A stretch of 64,000 bases of DNA from Clarkia xantiana subsp. parviflora (taxonomy: Eukaryota; Streptophyta; Magnoliopsida; Myrtales; Onagraceae). The notes beneath the pieces were generated by a model. That model saw only the letters and a list, made by a program, of their open reading frames with translations, had not been told where the DNA came from and made no database searches. A program made the translations under genes and the position numbers. Location: positions 13,960,747 through 14,024,746 of the forward strand of contig JAPTYO010000011.1 of the NCBI GenBank assembly GCA_036873135.1, given 5' to 3'. Positions 22,716 through 36,781 of this stretch are shown here, piece by piece; within the stretch, counting starts at the first letter, position 1; each line of letters begins with the position of its first letter.

Positions 22716-23859
22716 GGTTGTTCCTTCCATGCCAATGGTTGATACATAGCTTGTTGTAGGTGTTTGGTCCCTCCCCCGACTACCTTGGGTAGTGTTGTGA
22801 TGGTTTTTCTTATCTCCCACTTAGGGGTCTTGTGATGTGTTTATCCACCATAGTCCTTCCCTTAGAAATTAGTATCATCCATGCACGTGTCTTCTCCCCC
22901 CGTAGTAAGCATTAGATTTTTATGCACTTTGGGACGTACTCCTGGGTGGGTTGGCGTTGATGGCTTAGCATAGTACGCCGTGGCAGGGTTAATAGTACCT
23001 GACGTGTTATTGCTCCTCTTCCTGGAGTACTTTTTGCCATGTGCTTCCTCCCCCTGGTTTGCTTTGGTTGACGGTCTCCTTGTGTTTGATTGCAACTTCC
23101 TTAAAGTTTCATTACTTGCTTTTGAGGTGGGCTGGAGGATGTCGTGGCTTGATTAGGCGTGTATCCCGCATTCCCCCCCTCCCCCCCGAGTTAAACAATG
23201 GCTTTAACCGTTGCTTGACTCTATGATGGTCGGATAGGCGTCCGATTAGGCTACTGATAGTTGTTTGAAAGCTTGGTGGAGGCTATCTCCTTAGTTTTTC
23301 CGCTAACTCTATGCCTCGAGATAGCGTTTTGGCAAGGTGCTACTTGCAAATGCGTTTTTCCGCCGCTTGGATTTCCAAGATTTGGCGTTGGTGCAAGACG
23401 CTACTTGCAAAATTTGAATGTGTTGTAGATGACGCCTTCGGGTGTAAAAATCCTTCAAATGTTCTCCACTGAAAGTGTTAGTTGATATCTGCCCTTCCGC
23501 ATCATCCAGTCGGTATAAGTTGTGGATGTCGCCTTAAGAGGGCGGTCACTATTGCCTCCCATACAGGAGCTAGTCCTTGTAGTGGGTTTATGTTGTATCC
23601 TTCCTTTGTGGTTTCCATTGGAAGGAGTGATGCCACGTATTCGTATGGCCTTCTATTTCTAGGTGGGCTATCAAGCACTAGCTCTTATGGTGCCCCCCCT
23701 AGTTACTTGGTAGTTGCGTCGTTTGTTCTTGTTTAGCCTGTTAAGGCTTATCCTCCTGTTTCTCGGTTGGGTGCTGAGAACTTGTTCGTTTTGTGCCCCC
23801 CATGTTGCTTGCTCTCCTTACTCTTTTGTGCTTTTTGAGCATGACTTTCGGAGCTGGGG

Positions 23860-24230
23860 TGGCGGGGCCGGTAGCTTCGATTTGGGCCCAATCGAAGCTG
23901 TGGTGGCGGTCGCCGGAGTTGGGTGGTGGTCGCTGGAGCTGGGGTGGTGGTCGCCAGGTGGTGGTTGCCGGATTCGGGGTGGTGGTCGCCGGAGCCGTGG
24001 TGGCTTAAAGGGCATTTTCGTCTTTTTAGGTCAAGCATGTGAGGGACACACTTTGGTCGGAGGGCATTTTTGGGTTTTTCAGTTTATTTTCGGTCACATG
24101 CCAAGCATGTGACCACTTTCCGTCACTTTTAACAGAAAAAATAGACGGAGACCTCTCATATAAACATAACTCAAAATTTAGGCTCTTAATAATATCATTT
24201 TAACATTCAGACCTCTCCGGGCAACATGGG
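23860..24230. mobile_element. Partial MULE-like non-autonomous element
   Basis: A G-rich stretch with repeated 'ggtggtcgccggag' is followed by 'cttaaagggcatttt' and a 3' tail ending around 'taacagaaaaaatagacgg'. The order and sequence resemble the right half of the element at 26435-27106 ('ggtgggtggccggagtc', 'ttaaagggcaaaattg', 'taacggaaa'). The left terminal repeat was not found, so it is a truncated relative; boundaries are approximate. Confidence 0.45.
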
Positions 24231-26434
24231 CAAACATTCAGGCCCCTATTGTGTTCTTAACCCATTATCCAATGGTTTAAAAAAAATTATGAGTGGTAGT
24301 AGAGAGAAATATGTCAGCAAAATTTGCATGCATAGACCCAGGAGAAGGTCTAGAAATAGCAGAAAAACTACAATGCCTCTTAGACTGGATAAACTTTTCA
24401 AACTAATTGGAAGTAAAAGTGATCAACCATTATGAGTTGTCAATAGAAGCTGAAGCCATGTTGTTGATAAAGGGAGTCTCGTCAATCACGCTACCAATCC
24501 TTAAGAATGCAACATTATTACCCTTTGAAAAAGATCCATTTCATTTGAGAAAATATATGTATTTGAAGTAGTTATCCATACGATTCTCATTTTTCTTAAA
24601 ATATTCACATCATTTTTATTTTACATCTCAGTCATGTCTTTTCTTATACGTAAATCACATTCAAAATTTAAATTTTGGTTCCTTTTGGGCTGCTCAACAT
24701 TAAAGACTCTCATTCATAGAGAGAGAATTCGAACAAGCAGAAATATCAGAAGAAACAAAATGCTGGCTCTCCTCCTATATGAGCATGTTGTAATCTTGGT
24801 TCACAATGGAGAGAAAATTCAACAAAAACTTAATTCTAATTTCAGAAAAACTGTCATTCAAACCCATCATATTGGACAAGGCTTTGATTCTCTTTCTGAT
24901 CATAATGTTTCTTGAAAACATTTCTACGAATGTGTAGCGGAGCACATTAGGAATCAAATTCAGCCCAAATGAACTTCTGTTTCGTAAAAATTGTTGTGAC
25001 ATCATGAGACATTTTCTACAAAGTACGACCTCCCTATGTAGCATATAGGTCATTGATCTATTCTTCTTATCAAAATGATATTTCAAACGTCCAAGGTAAA
25101 AAAGAACTAGTTTGATATATGATGTTACTGGCCACATTACGAGACACTAAACTCATATTGTAGCCAAATACCACCATATCACATCTATCTTACAGATCAT
25201 GCAAAGAGACATCAAAGTTTTTTCGAGCATAAATCACATTGACAATCATAGTTTATTCTTCTCATGCAAATCAATAAACATAGCACGAATCCACATAAGA
25301 TAATCATAAGCAGTTGTCAGTTTCCTCGATACAAATTCCAGGCAAGCATTATCAGAGGGATAGATATATAACATATGATGTGCATGTACCTCAGGTAATG
25401 AGTCATACCGATTACCTCTTACCAGTTGTAGATTTTGATGCATCCAAGGCAGAATCAAATTTCTCTGAAGTTTCTTAACCGTCTCAAGACATATGGCAAG
25501 AAGATCGAAGAAAACAAAACGAAATAATCTAAGGAAAACTTGATGGCGATGTGCGAACTAGGAGAATCACACACGAGCGAGCACTGGAGAATCGACATCA
25601 TAAGTGACAATATGATCGAGAACAAGGCGATTAAGAATGCCTCGGTGTTCTGATACCTTGAAGAAATAAGATTGTGTAGAAATCTTAGCATAGCATCTAG
25701 AAAGAAAATATAATGTCAATGCAATACAATACAATGGTTTGGAGGAACACTAAAAATGCCCAAAAAAATAAAATTATACAAACAGACCACAAAGTAAGGC
25801 AAAATAATACAAAGTAAACACTTTCAGCTTACACAAACAGACCCCTAATAACTTAATAAATATGATATTGAAGTAATTAAGGAGATGGGCACCAACTGTT
25901 CTAATACATTGCACGGATTACAAAAAAAAAAAAAAACTGTTTGGCGACGCCATGCCAGCAAAGGCCACCTTCACCAACTCCCTTCCCCTCTGATCCATAT
26001 AATTCCCCACCACCACACCAACTAGTTGCTGCTGGGCCCCCAAAATTTCGCTAGTCCTAACCAAACCGAACAACGCATCATTAATTAACTTAAAAATATA
26101 TATACTTGACACGTTCCAGTCCAGTACCAGAAGATGTCATCATTCTGTAAGCGTACGTTAACAAATACCATCATCGAAATGGACACATTAATCTACATTT
26201 AACTCTTACGTACTATAATGCTTAACCAGCTGTACATAATTCTGCTGCACTACCTACTGTTTAGACTTTAGGTTTATCTAGCTACATATATATTTTTTTT
26301 TAAGTAAATTCCGTACAAGACGCGCGGTCTAGTATTTAGAGCATCAATAGAAAAAAAAAGTATTAAGAGCATCCAAAGTTATTTTACTTCACATTGCATA
26401 ACATTTCTTAAACGTGATTTGATTATATTTCTTA
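24231..26434. other. Intergenic region without recognised gene
   Basis: Several open frames exist, for example a 120-codon minus-strand frame at 25137-24775 and a 64-codon minus-strand frame at 26112-25918 that ends in a poly-Phe run encoded by an A/T homopolymer. The latter has ordinary protein composition (VGVVVGNYMDQRGRELVKVA) and might be an old exon fragment. I do not recognise either, and no splice-linked model emerges. Confidence 0.35.
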
Positions 26435-27106
26435 GGGAAAATAACCTATTTACAGTCTGAATTTTACACCATATGTCAGTTTGGTGTATGAGATTTACAA
26501 ACGGTATCTGAATTTACATATATGGTGCTATTTGGTGTCTCCGTCTAATTTGACAGTTAAGTTGGACGGAATGATGTCACGTGCTGGTCACGTGAGGGCA
26601 ATAATTTTAAAATATCCAGAATGACCCCAACACGTTCCGGCCGATTTCCGACCAAGTCCCGGCCGGTTAAGGCCAATTACGGCCGATTTAGGGCTAAGCA
26701 TCTCCGATTCCGGCCTATTGCGGCCAAACCCACCCCGATCCCGGCCGATTACGGCCAACCTACCCCGATTCCGGCCGATTACGGCTAAACCCGTTCCGAT
26801 TCCGGTCGATTACGACCTATTTCGGCCGATTTTGGCTGATTTCCGGCCAATTCCGACTGATTGGAGGTGGGTGTCTGGAGGTGGGTGGCCGGAGTCGGGG
26901 TGGGTGGTCGGACTGTCAGTTGTTTTTTTTTTTAAAGGGCAAAATTGTATTTTCAAGTAAGTCTGTTAAATTTAACCCCAAAAACTAACGGAAAACCAAA
27001 TAGGCACAAAACTGAAAATTGGGACACCAAATATCAAAAGTTTAAAATTGAGACACCAAACTGACACATGGTGTAAAATCCAGACAGTTTTTAGGTTCTA
27101 TTCCCT
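26435..27106. mobile_element. MULE-like MITE with G/C-rich internal repeats
   Basis: About 670 bp. The left terminus 'acctatttacagtctgaat' and the reverse complement of the right terminus 'acctaaaaactgtctggat' begin imperfect terminal inverted repeats that run through 'tttacaccatatgtcag' on the left and 'tttacaccatgtgtcag' on the right. The flanks 'tatttctta' and 'gtttcctta' could be a diverged 9-bp duplication. The centre holds many copies of 'cggccgattacggcc' and variants. No coding capacity. Confidence 0.6.
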
Positions 27107-27385
27107 GTTTCCTTAAATGTGAATTCATTATGTTTTTTAATTTAATGTATGATAAAAAGTTACCACAGTGATTTTACATAATATTTATGAAAGTGGAAAA
27201 CACTTACTTTTTTTTTAACGCATTTTTTTTAGTTTAAGGAATGCACTTATTTTTTTATAATATATTTTTAAGTTTAAAGAATGCATTATATTGTCACATT
27301 TTAATTTTTTTTAATTCAAAATTAACTCATTTCATAATTAATATTAATAATTTATTAATATTTTTTGCTGATTTAAAATAAAATA

Positions 27386-28114
27386 TTTTGGACATGGGCT
27401 ATTTTAATTTATTTTTTACAACAATATTTGGGCTAGTTTGTTGAGCCCAAATGAGAATATAGCCCATATAGATAGCCCAATTTTAAGTGAATAGAAATGT
27501 TTGTTTATTTTGTACACATCGAATCATCTCCTATATAAAGTAGCCTCCCCCTTCTCTTCTTTCACACAATGAGAAATGAAATCTCTTCCTTCTTGGTTGA
27601 GTATTAAATTTTTCGGAACCCATAATTTTGGGATCCAATTTATGTTTTCTCATTCTCTGTTCTTCGTGTTGACGAATTGCAGAGTTCTTCTAGGTTGATT
27701 TCGACTTATGTCTTGTTCGACCTCTCTAGTTGTTTTTTATCTCTAGCTGTTGTCGTCGGCTTTCCTGTCCTTTGTTTGAGTTCAGGTATTGAGTTCGGTT
27801 CGGTCGAGCGTGTTGCGTGCATAACACGATTCGATGACACTGTTGAATCCTGGGAGGTGATCGCCCCTTGTATAGACCCCTTTGCATAACCCGATGGTGG
27901 GGAGGGTCGAAATTTCCTTAAAGAGACCGTGATCAGCACGGGCCTCAACATAAAAATACGTATTCGTTTTCGTGTCAATTTTACGTATAATTTCAGTGTT
28001 GCTTATATCTTGCATGTTAATTGGTATAATTACTTGCAAGTACCCGAATTTAGAATATTGCATTTTGGTCCTCGGACTTTGTAAATTTGCATATTTACCC
28101 TCATATTTCTAACA
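27386..28114 (+). repeat. 5' LTR of the old copia element
   Basis: Starts TTTTGGACATGGGC (the TG is mutated relative to the 3' copy) and ends CTAACA. A TATA-like 'cctatataaagtag' lies near 27532. Confidence 0.8.
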
Positions 28115-28869
28115 ATCTTAAGGCAATTTTATTTGTTGGTTTTATAAGAGGATACTTAATTGAATTTTGAGATTCAATTTTTGGAGAAAATTATTTATTC
28201 TCCAAAGTTCACAAATATTGTTTAACAACGACGTTGAGAATGTGAACATACTCGAGAATAGAGCACATACGACTGATAAAATCGCTAAGGTCATTTAGGC
28301 CATCGAGACTGATAAAGTCGTCAAAAGTCGTTGAGGCTATTAGGACCGTTGAGGTCTCTAAGTCGTTGAGACAACTATGACTAATCGAGATGATCAAGGT
28401 TGTTGGACCTGTTAAGGCATCCGAAATTGATATGCTTGATAAGGAAGCTTTGTCCCTAAACCCAATTTAATCGTTGAGGCCTATGTGGTCGTTGAATCCA
28501 TTGTTGAATGTGATTTAAAAAAAAATCGGTTAAAGCCGATTGAGAGTGTATGACAATTGTTATGGAAGTTTTCAATTGCACACTCCTGAACTTTGGCACG
28601 TATGTACGTCGTGACGTTTGTACACGGGAGTTAGCCTCGTGTGGGTCTGGTTTTGTTAAAACTAAAAATTAGTTGTGCCAAGTTTATTTTCTGTCCAACG
28701 GAAAATAAAAAAAATGATTTTTGTAATTGAAATGATTAAACTTAGTTACTGAAATCAGAAATTCAAATCGTTATTTGAATTTTAGTAATCCGAATTTGAT
28801 GTTCCGGATTAATTATCCCAAGGGGTTGGTCATAGGTCTAATGTTTGAACGCTACTCAATGAGAATGTA

Positions 28870-31800
28870 GCTAACACTTGGCGGATAACTCTAAAATTGG
28901 GAAAGACCACGATCTTCTCGACGTGATATATAAATGTTATCATTATGCGAGTTATGCTATGGCATATTCCGACACATTGATTACCGCGGTTGGATACTCG
29001 TCTAGGTCGCAGTCTATAATGCTGGGAAAGTCGTCGAGACTTACTTCAGAAGTTGAAGTCAAAAGATGGAATTCTTTTTGACAAAATCTGAAGAAAAAAA
29101 AAAAAAAGGAAGCGTCCTTGTTGGGAGCACTCGAAATCGTCAAAAGAAATGTACGTTAAATACAGATAGACGACAAATTTGATTGAGATGAAGTTGAATT
29201 ACTTTAAATGTAATGGCCATAGTGCCTAAAGTAAACAGGAATAAAAATGTTTTTGCATTGGCCGTAGTGCCTAAAGTGAACATGAGATAAGAATGTTCCT
29301 TACTGTAATGAATTTGTGGTACAATAATTTAGAACATGTTAATTACGATACCTTGCAGAGGTTATCTCACATGGTTCATATTCCTAAATCAAAATAGATC
29401 AAGAACTTAAATGTGAAGTTTGCGTTGAAACGAAACTTATTCGGTCGAAAGGATTACCGAACTTCTTGGTCTAAATACATAGCGATATTTGCGACTTAAT
29501 ATATGTCCAAACGCGAGGCGAAAAATAAGTACTTCATTACTTTCGTAGATGATAGTATGAAATATTGTTATGTATACTTGGTGAAGGAAAAGATGAAACA
29601 ATAAACAAATTCATGGTTTACAAACAAAAACTTGAGTATCAACTAAATAAAATAAGTAATTGTTTTCGCAATGAGAAATGCGGCAATGTATTCTATGTTT
29701 AGAGAATGTTGACTTAAACATGATTTAATCTGTGAAGTCATTGCACTGCATAAAACTCTGTTTTAGTTAGGTCGCGGTTTCGATCCAACCGGGCAACGTT
29801 TTACAGGTTAGTTTTGGACTAATTTGTATTAATAATGTTGCCAACAGTCAAGGTTTTGGCTTAGTGAGTGAAATGGTTGTCATTATCTATGTATTTGATA
29901 AAGATGATCGAATTCAACCACAACCATTACTTCCTAAAATTTCGGGTAGTTTTAGAACTTGCGGTGCAAAGGGCCAAGGCCATTTATTGTTCTGAGGAAC
30001 ATACCGTTTTGAGAAACGCTGCGGTCTAATACCCGAATTTGATCTCATATTGGTTTAAGGGAAACACTGATGTTTTGGCGGTCTGAGGACCTACATTGAT
30101 TAAATGATGACCCGATGATCAATGATGATGTGGTTGAGAGTTAGTAATAACTTCATACCCAACTAACTCGTGTGTTAACACGTTAAATTTTTCTGAAAAA
30201 AAAATGTGGTTTCTACCATATTTTTTTTAGAGTTATGATTAATATGGGATAGCTAATTTTAATTAGCAATTACTTTTTGAATAAGGTACCCCATAATAAG
30301 GAAGATAAACTCTGTTTGAGTTGTGCCTTCAAATGTGGGGGGTGTCTTGCTAAAATTTATGATACCTCTACGGAAGAGGCACATACATTCCCTAAACTGT
30401 TGATTGCATTTTCAGAGAGTATGCTCAGAACAGTAATGCATATCGGTTTCTTTTATTTGAATCGAAAGTGTCGGATATACACAAAGATACGTTAATTTAG
30501 TCAAGAAAAGCATGTTTCTTTGGAGAATGTATTTCTGGCTAAGTCTAGAGGAGAGGCAAGTTCTTCGAGACAAGCATATGAGAGTATAGGGGAAAAATAG
30601 TCTAGACCGAGAACATGGAGGGCATGTTGAGGTCGAGACCGAGGTTGAAACCGGGGACGAGCCCATGATGAGTAAAAGGGCGAGGATTGAAATATCCTAT
30701 GGTCCAGTTTTCTGACCTATATGCTTGAAGCCGAACCTCAGACTTACCACGAAAACTTAAAATCTTCTGAGAGATTATATTAAAAGAAGCAATCAATAGT
30801 GAAATTGAATCCATCTTGCAGAACCACACTTGGGAGCTGGTGGATCTTCCGCCCGGAGGCAAACCGTTAGGCTACAAGTGGATATTTAAACGTAAAATGA
30901 AAGATGGATCAATTGATAATTACAAAGCCCGATTTTTCATAAAAGATTATAGAAAAAAGGAAGGACTGAATTATTTTGATACATATTCTCCAGTAAATAG
31001 AATCACATTCATAAGGACGATGCATTCTTTTGCAGCCTTGCGAATTCTAGATGTACATCAATTGGATGTGAAAATAACTTTCTTAAATGGAGATTTAGAG
31101 GAAGAAATATACATGGAACAACCTGAGGATTTCTCTGCGTGAGAGCAGGAAAAAGAAAGTCTGTAAACTTGTCAAATCTCTGTATCGTCTAAAACATGCG
31201 CCTAAATTTGACAGCGCTATAAATTTGACAACGTTTTTTTTTATTGGAGAAATGTTTCAAAATAAATAAGTATGACAAATGTTTTACATTGGTGACATGC
31301 TAATCGTTGGAAATAACGATGAGGTGGTCCAGTCAACTGGACATATGTTGAATTTGAGTATTGACATGAAATACATGGATCTTGCCGATCTGATCTTTGG
31401 ATTAAAACTCATTAGATCATCGGAAGATCTCATTCTAAGTCAAACTTATTATATTGACAATATTTTGGATAAATTCAACAAAGATGACAAGAACGAGGTC
31501 AGTACTCCAATAGATACGAGTAAGTATTTTTCAAAGAACAATGGATGATGTTTCCCAAATTGAGTACGCTCGGATTATAGGAAGTGTCATGTACTTAATG
31601 TCATTCACTAGACCAGATATCACTCACGCTGTAAGTGTATTGAGTTGATATACGAGTAACTCTAGTATTAACCACTGGAACGGGGTAATCAGGTTACTTA
31701 GGTATCTGAGACATAATCATGGTCTACACTATACGAGATATCCTTATGTGATAGAGGTTATAGTGATGCAAGCTGTATATCTGATTCATAAACAATTGAG

Positions 31801-32000
31801 AATGGTTTCTCAAAATAGGCACTACCACCTTGAGTATGAGTGTTTACGTTTTCACCTTACGAGGTGCAATATTGTCGTCAAAAATCCTCAAAACAAACAG
31901 TCATAGCCAGATCGACAATCAAGTCTGAGTTATTGCACTGGAGAAATGTGCTGAAAAGGTAGAATGACTATGCCATTTTCTCGAGGATTTTACTAATTGG
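28870..32000 (+). pseudogene. Degenerate Ty1/copia polyprotein (integrase, reverse transcriptase, RNase H)
   Basis: Pieces of GAG-pre-integrase and integrase are readable around 29390-29620 in mixed frames. The region 30690-31140 encodes the copia reverse transcriptase start: WELVDLPPGGKPLGYKWIF, then YKARFFIKDYRKKEGLNYFD and VHQLDVKITFLNGDLEEEIY. The second catalytic box, normally YVDD, reads YIGDMLIVG near 31285. The RNase H region follows (YLMSFTRPDITHAVSVLS at about 31590, then 'NGVIRLLRYLRHNHGLHY'). Stops and frameshifts occur throughout. Non-functional. Confidence 0.85.
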
Positions 32001-33131
32001 CCAAAAACTAGTGTTAGTGCAAAGATTGATGAATTTGTTTTGGTTTAATCCAAATAAAATTCAATCTAATGAAATGTAGAATAATTTGTTTAAAGACAAG
32101 GTTAAAGCGGATATAAGTGGTGCACCCCCTATTTGGCATGAAATCCTTTGTTAAAGGTTGGGAGATGGGACACTCTGCGAACCTGTTGTCCACACAAGAA
32201 TCACCCTAAATTTAGTTTTCGGATTGACAAAAATTATTCCTGCAGGAAATGATAGTCTGAGGACCGTGATGATTTGAGAACATGGATGCAACGTTGCGAT
32301 AATCAATCGTATAACACAGTATAACTTGTATAATGGAATGTTTAGACGTATACGTCTTAGACATTAAAATTCAGTTAGACAGTTGCTCTCAATTATATTT
32401 ATTGTGCTCGATGAAGTAAAGTCGGCAGATAAATAGCGGATCCGCTACCCAAAATGGTTAAACAGTGAGATATTTGGCCAAAGGAATGGGGCTAAAGCCC
32501 GTGGAGGAAACACTCTTGAGAAGGAAAACCCAACCAAGATGATTGGAGATCCCAAGAACTTGGTTCAATGGGACAACCTAATCACAAGAGTGAGTGTGGT
32601 CACTGTGGGGGTTAAACCCCAAGCCCATTCCTATGATGCAAACAGTGAGGTTAAGCTTTTGTCTTTGTTGATCTTCAAGCATCGGTGAAACCAAGCATAG
32701 TAAATGCAAACTACTCAATTGAAATCACATACTAAGCAAAGCTTTTAATGATTCGTAAGGAAAACTTAGAGTCGTGATGATTCTCTTGAGACATAGAATC
32801 ACCTATGCGGGTGAGAAGTGGGCCGCTTCGAAAGGAATTGTTGAGGGCGCAATTCTTAAAAACGCTTGCAGAACCAGGCGAGTGATCCAGGGCCTAAGGA
32901 TCACAGGGCGTGAACTGAACTATACTAAGAAGGTACCTGTGTGGGTTATGTCGTCATCTACACCAACGACAGTCGGTTCAAGGACATTGCGTCTGCCGAC
33001 CAGTCAGTAGATAAGGCACGATCTCACAAGGGATAGGTTCAAAGGGGTTACCCCTACCTATCCTTTGCAGGTATTGACCGTTGAACTTAAACTTCTTGTC
33101 TTAATTTCCAATTTCCATTCATGTGAGGGAT

Positions 33132-33856
33132 TGTTGGACGTGGGCTATTTTAATTTATTTTTTTACAACAATATTTGGGCTAGTTCGTTGAGCCCAAATG
33201 AGATTATAGCCCATATTGATAGCCAATTTTAAGTGAATAGAAATGTTTGTTTATTTTGTACCACATCGAATAGTTTCACCAAATCATCTCCATTCCTATT
33301 CTATATAAAGTATGGAGTCTCTTCCTTCTTGGTTGAGTATTCAATTTTTCGGAACCCATAATTTTGGGATCTAATTTATGTTTTCTCATTCTCCGTTCTT
33401 CGTGTTGACGAATTGCATAGTTCTTCTAGGTTGATTTCGACTTATGTCGTGTTCGACATATCTAGTTATTTTTTTATCTCTAGCCGTTGTCGTCGGCTTT
33501 CCTGTCCTTTGTTTGAGTTCAGGTATTGAGTTCGGTTCGGTCAAGAATGCTGCGTGCATAACACGATTCGATGACACTGTTGAATAATGGGAGGTGATCG
33601 CCCCTTGTATAAACCCCATTGCATAACCCGAGGGTGGGGGAGGGTCGAAATTGCCTTAAGAAGACCATAATCAGCACGGCCCTCAGTATAAAAATACGTA
33701 TTCGTTTTCGTGTCGATTTTACGTATAATTTCGGTGTTGCTTATATCTTGCATGTTAATTGGTATAATTACTTGCAAGTACCCAAATTTAGAATATTATA
33801 TTTTGGTCTTTGGACTTTGTAAATTTGCATATTTGCCCTCATATTTCCAAAAAAAA
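33132..33856 (+). repeat. 3' LTR of the old copia element
   Basis: TGTTGGACGTGGGCTATTTT... through 'tgccctcatatttcc'. The terminal bases have been replaced by an A run, so the end is inferred from the 5' LTR length and the AAATA repeat. Confidence 0.8.
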
Positions 33857-33883
33857 AAATATATTTAAGTGAGTGCTAATTTC

Positions 33884-33887
<4 letters not shown>

Positions 33888-33926
<39 letters not shown>
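33888..33926. repeat. (TTA)n microsatellite
   Basis: About 13 perfect TTA/ATT triplets between the copia element and the CCoAOMT promoter. Confidence 0.95.
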
Positions 33927-33928
<2 letters not shown>

Positions 33929-34159
33929 AACGACAGTTAAAGTAAATCGGCCTTTGTACTATGAGGGGAAAGAGTATATTAGATGTTGAAAGAAGACAAA
34001 AGGATTAGGTGAATCGACCAATCTACACAGCACCAAATTAAACAACGCAAACCAAAACCATTAAAAGAAGAACCCAAAAAAATAAGAAAAGAAAACGAAG
34101 CAATCGATGGTGGAGTCGACGTGGGCCCAAACGCTTCACGACCCTGCACTGCAGACTTC

Positions 34160-34166
34160 ACCAACC
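34160..34166 (+). promoter_or_regulatory. AC-II element (MYB site) of the CCoAOMT promoter
   Basis: ACCAACC, an exact AC-II box, lies 87 bp upstream of the TATA box inside 'ttcaccaacccccgacc'. AC elements bind R2R3-MYB activators of the phenylpropanoid and lignin pathway and are typical of CCoAOMT promoters. That it is used here is inference. Confidence 0.6.
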
Positions 34167-34252
34167 CCCGACCGGTATTAGACCGGAGACTCAACAACCC
34201 TTGATCCGGTCGGACCTGTTTTCCCCCCACTTTCCTCTTTCCCTCCCTCTAC

Positions 34253-34259
34253 TATAAAA
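34253..34259 (+). promoter_or_regulatory. TATA box of the CCoAOMT gene
   Basis: TATAAAA in 'ctctactataaaacc', 107 bp upstream of the start codon and within a pyrimidine-rich stretch. The transcription start would be near 34285, giving a leader of about 80 bases. Confidence 0.75.
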
Positions 34260-34365
34260 CCATATCAACACTTGCATATATTCCCAGCATTCATTCACCA
34301 CCTCCTCCTGCCTGCAATATCCTTGAACAAAAGGAAGGAAAGCAAGAAAGAAACAGCAGCTAGAT

Positions 34366-35820
<1,455 letters not shown>

Positions 35821-36781
35821 TTAACCGCGTCCATCCCCACAATTATCTTATAATGTCTTTGTTTTCATTTCGACTCCACTCCATCATGAAATTCCTAGCT
35901 TCATACTTACTTACTATATGGATGTATCATACAACTACATCATATATGTACTCCCGTAAGTGTTGAACAATTTCTTATCATTTCATATTATTTCCGACAA
36001 TCTTTATAATTGTGTATTTTTTTCCCAACAACATAAGAGAAATGAATGAATGAATGGCCTTTATTTCTCAATAAATTTCTAATATTTCTTACAAAATGGA
36101 TTCATAGTGAGGATTGCAATTTTAGGGTTGTGTTTAATGTGTGTAGTCAATGTCATTCTTATAGAAAAAATGTACAAGTTGTTGAATTATTTAACTCTGT
36201 GATGAATAATGGCTAGCTATTGTGGAATTTGGACTAGTTGTGTTGAAGAAACCGTCCACGGACACGAATAGGAGGAGGAGATGTCACCTTCTATGAAAGA
36301 AAAAACACAGCTTTCATATTTTTGACTTTTGTAGATTATATTATATGATTGGCCACCTAAAATGAATTACAACAACAATTTCCTCAAATAAAGACATCCG
36401 CTGAACAACCCCCAACTGGTTTGCAAACAAAAAAAAACCATGTGCAACCAAGGTCCAAAGTGACGCAGCTTGTTCAACTACTAGGAATAAGATTGTTCAA
36501 CTACTAGGAATAAGCAATCAACACGCAATCCAGTTACTGTGAGGTCAATATTTAAACACTGTAGTTTGGTTTTATTTTTATTTAAAAAAAAAACAAGTTA
36601 CGAGTAAATATTATTATAAAGCATTCATATGCATAGAATCAAAATTATTATAAAGTATTCATATGCATAGAATCTTGTGCAAAGCATAACTACATTGCAT
36701 TAATCCTTGACTGTATCCAAACCATGTAACAATAGTGTGGGTGGTTCAGCGTCTCATCCCTTAACCAGATGTCAGGGGTTC
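35821..36781. other. CCoAOMT 3' untranslated region and intergenic DNA
   Basis: The first 200-250 bases are the likely 3' UTR, T-rich with AATAAA-like signals ('tcaataaatttc' near 36069). Short direct repeats occur later ('attattataaag(c/t)attcatatgcatagaatc' at about 36609 and 36647; 'gttcaactactaggaataag' at about 36475 and 36495). No gene. Confidence 0.5.

Larger units (their letters stand above)
20823..23790 (-). mobile_element. 3' internal remnant of a Tat-like gypsy element, repeat-rich
   Basis: Begins with the polypurine tract and 'gagtaaagaaatggtttaac', which recurs almost exactly at 53803 next to the LTR of the large element and again near 23182, so two such junctions may be fused here. 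No Gag, protease or polymerase sequence is recognisable. The region contains three kinds of repeats described separately. No second LTR was found on the right, so this is a truncated copy. Confidence 0.55.
27386..33856 (+). mobile_element. Old complete Ty1/copia element with two LTRs
   Basis: The LTRs (27386-28114, 729 bp, and 33132-33856, 725 bp) share long stretches such as 'cggaacccataattttggga' and 'gtcgtcggctttcctgtcct', with many differences and small indels. The right one starts TGTTGGACGTGGG after the purine tract GTGAGGGA. The flanks AAATA (27381-27385 and 33857-33861) give a plausible 5-bp target duplication. The internal region holds a heavily mutated copia polyprotein. Confidence 0.82.

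Noticed and set aside
23714..24112. 132-codon Gly/Trp-rich frame
   Set aside because: Produced by the G-rich repeat of a MULE-like element; present in several frames.
24775..25137. 120-codon minus-strand frame considered as an mTERF-like fragment
   Set aside because: I could not match repeated mTERF helices convincingly; left unassigned.
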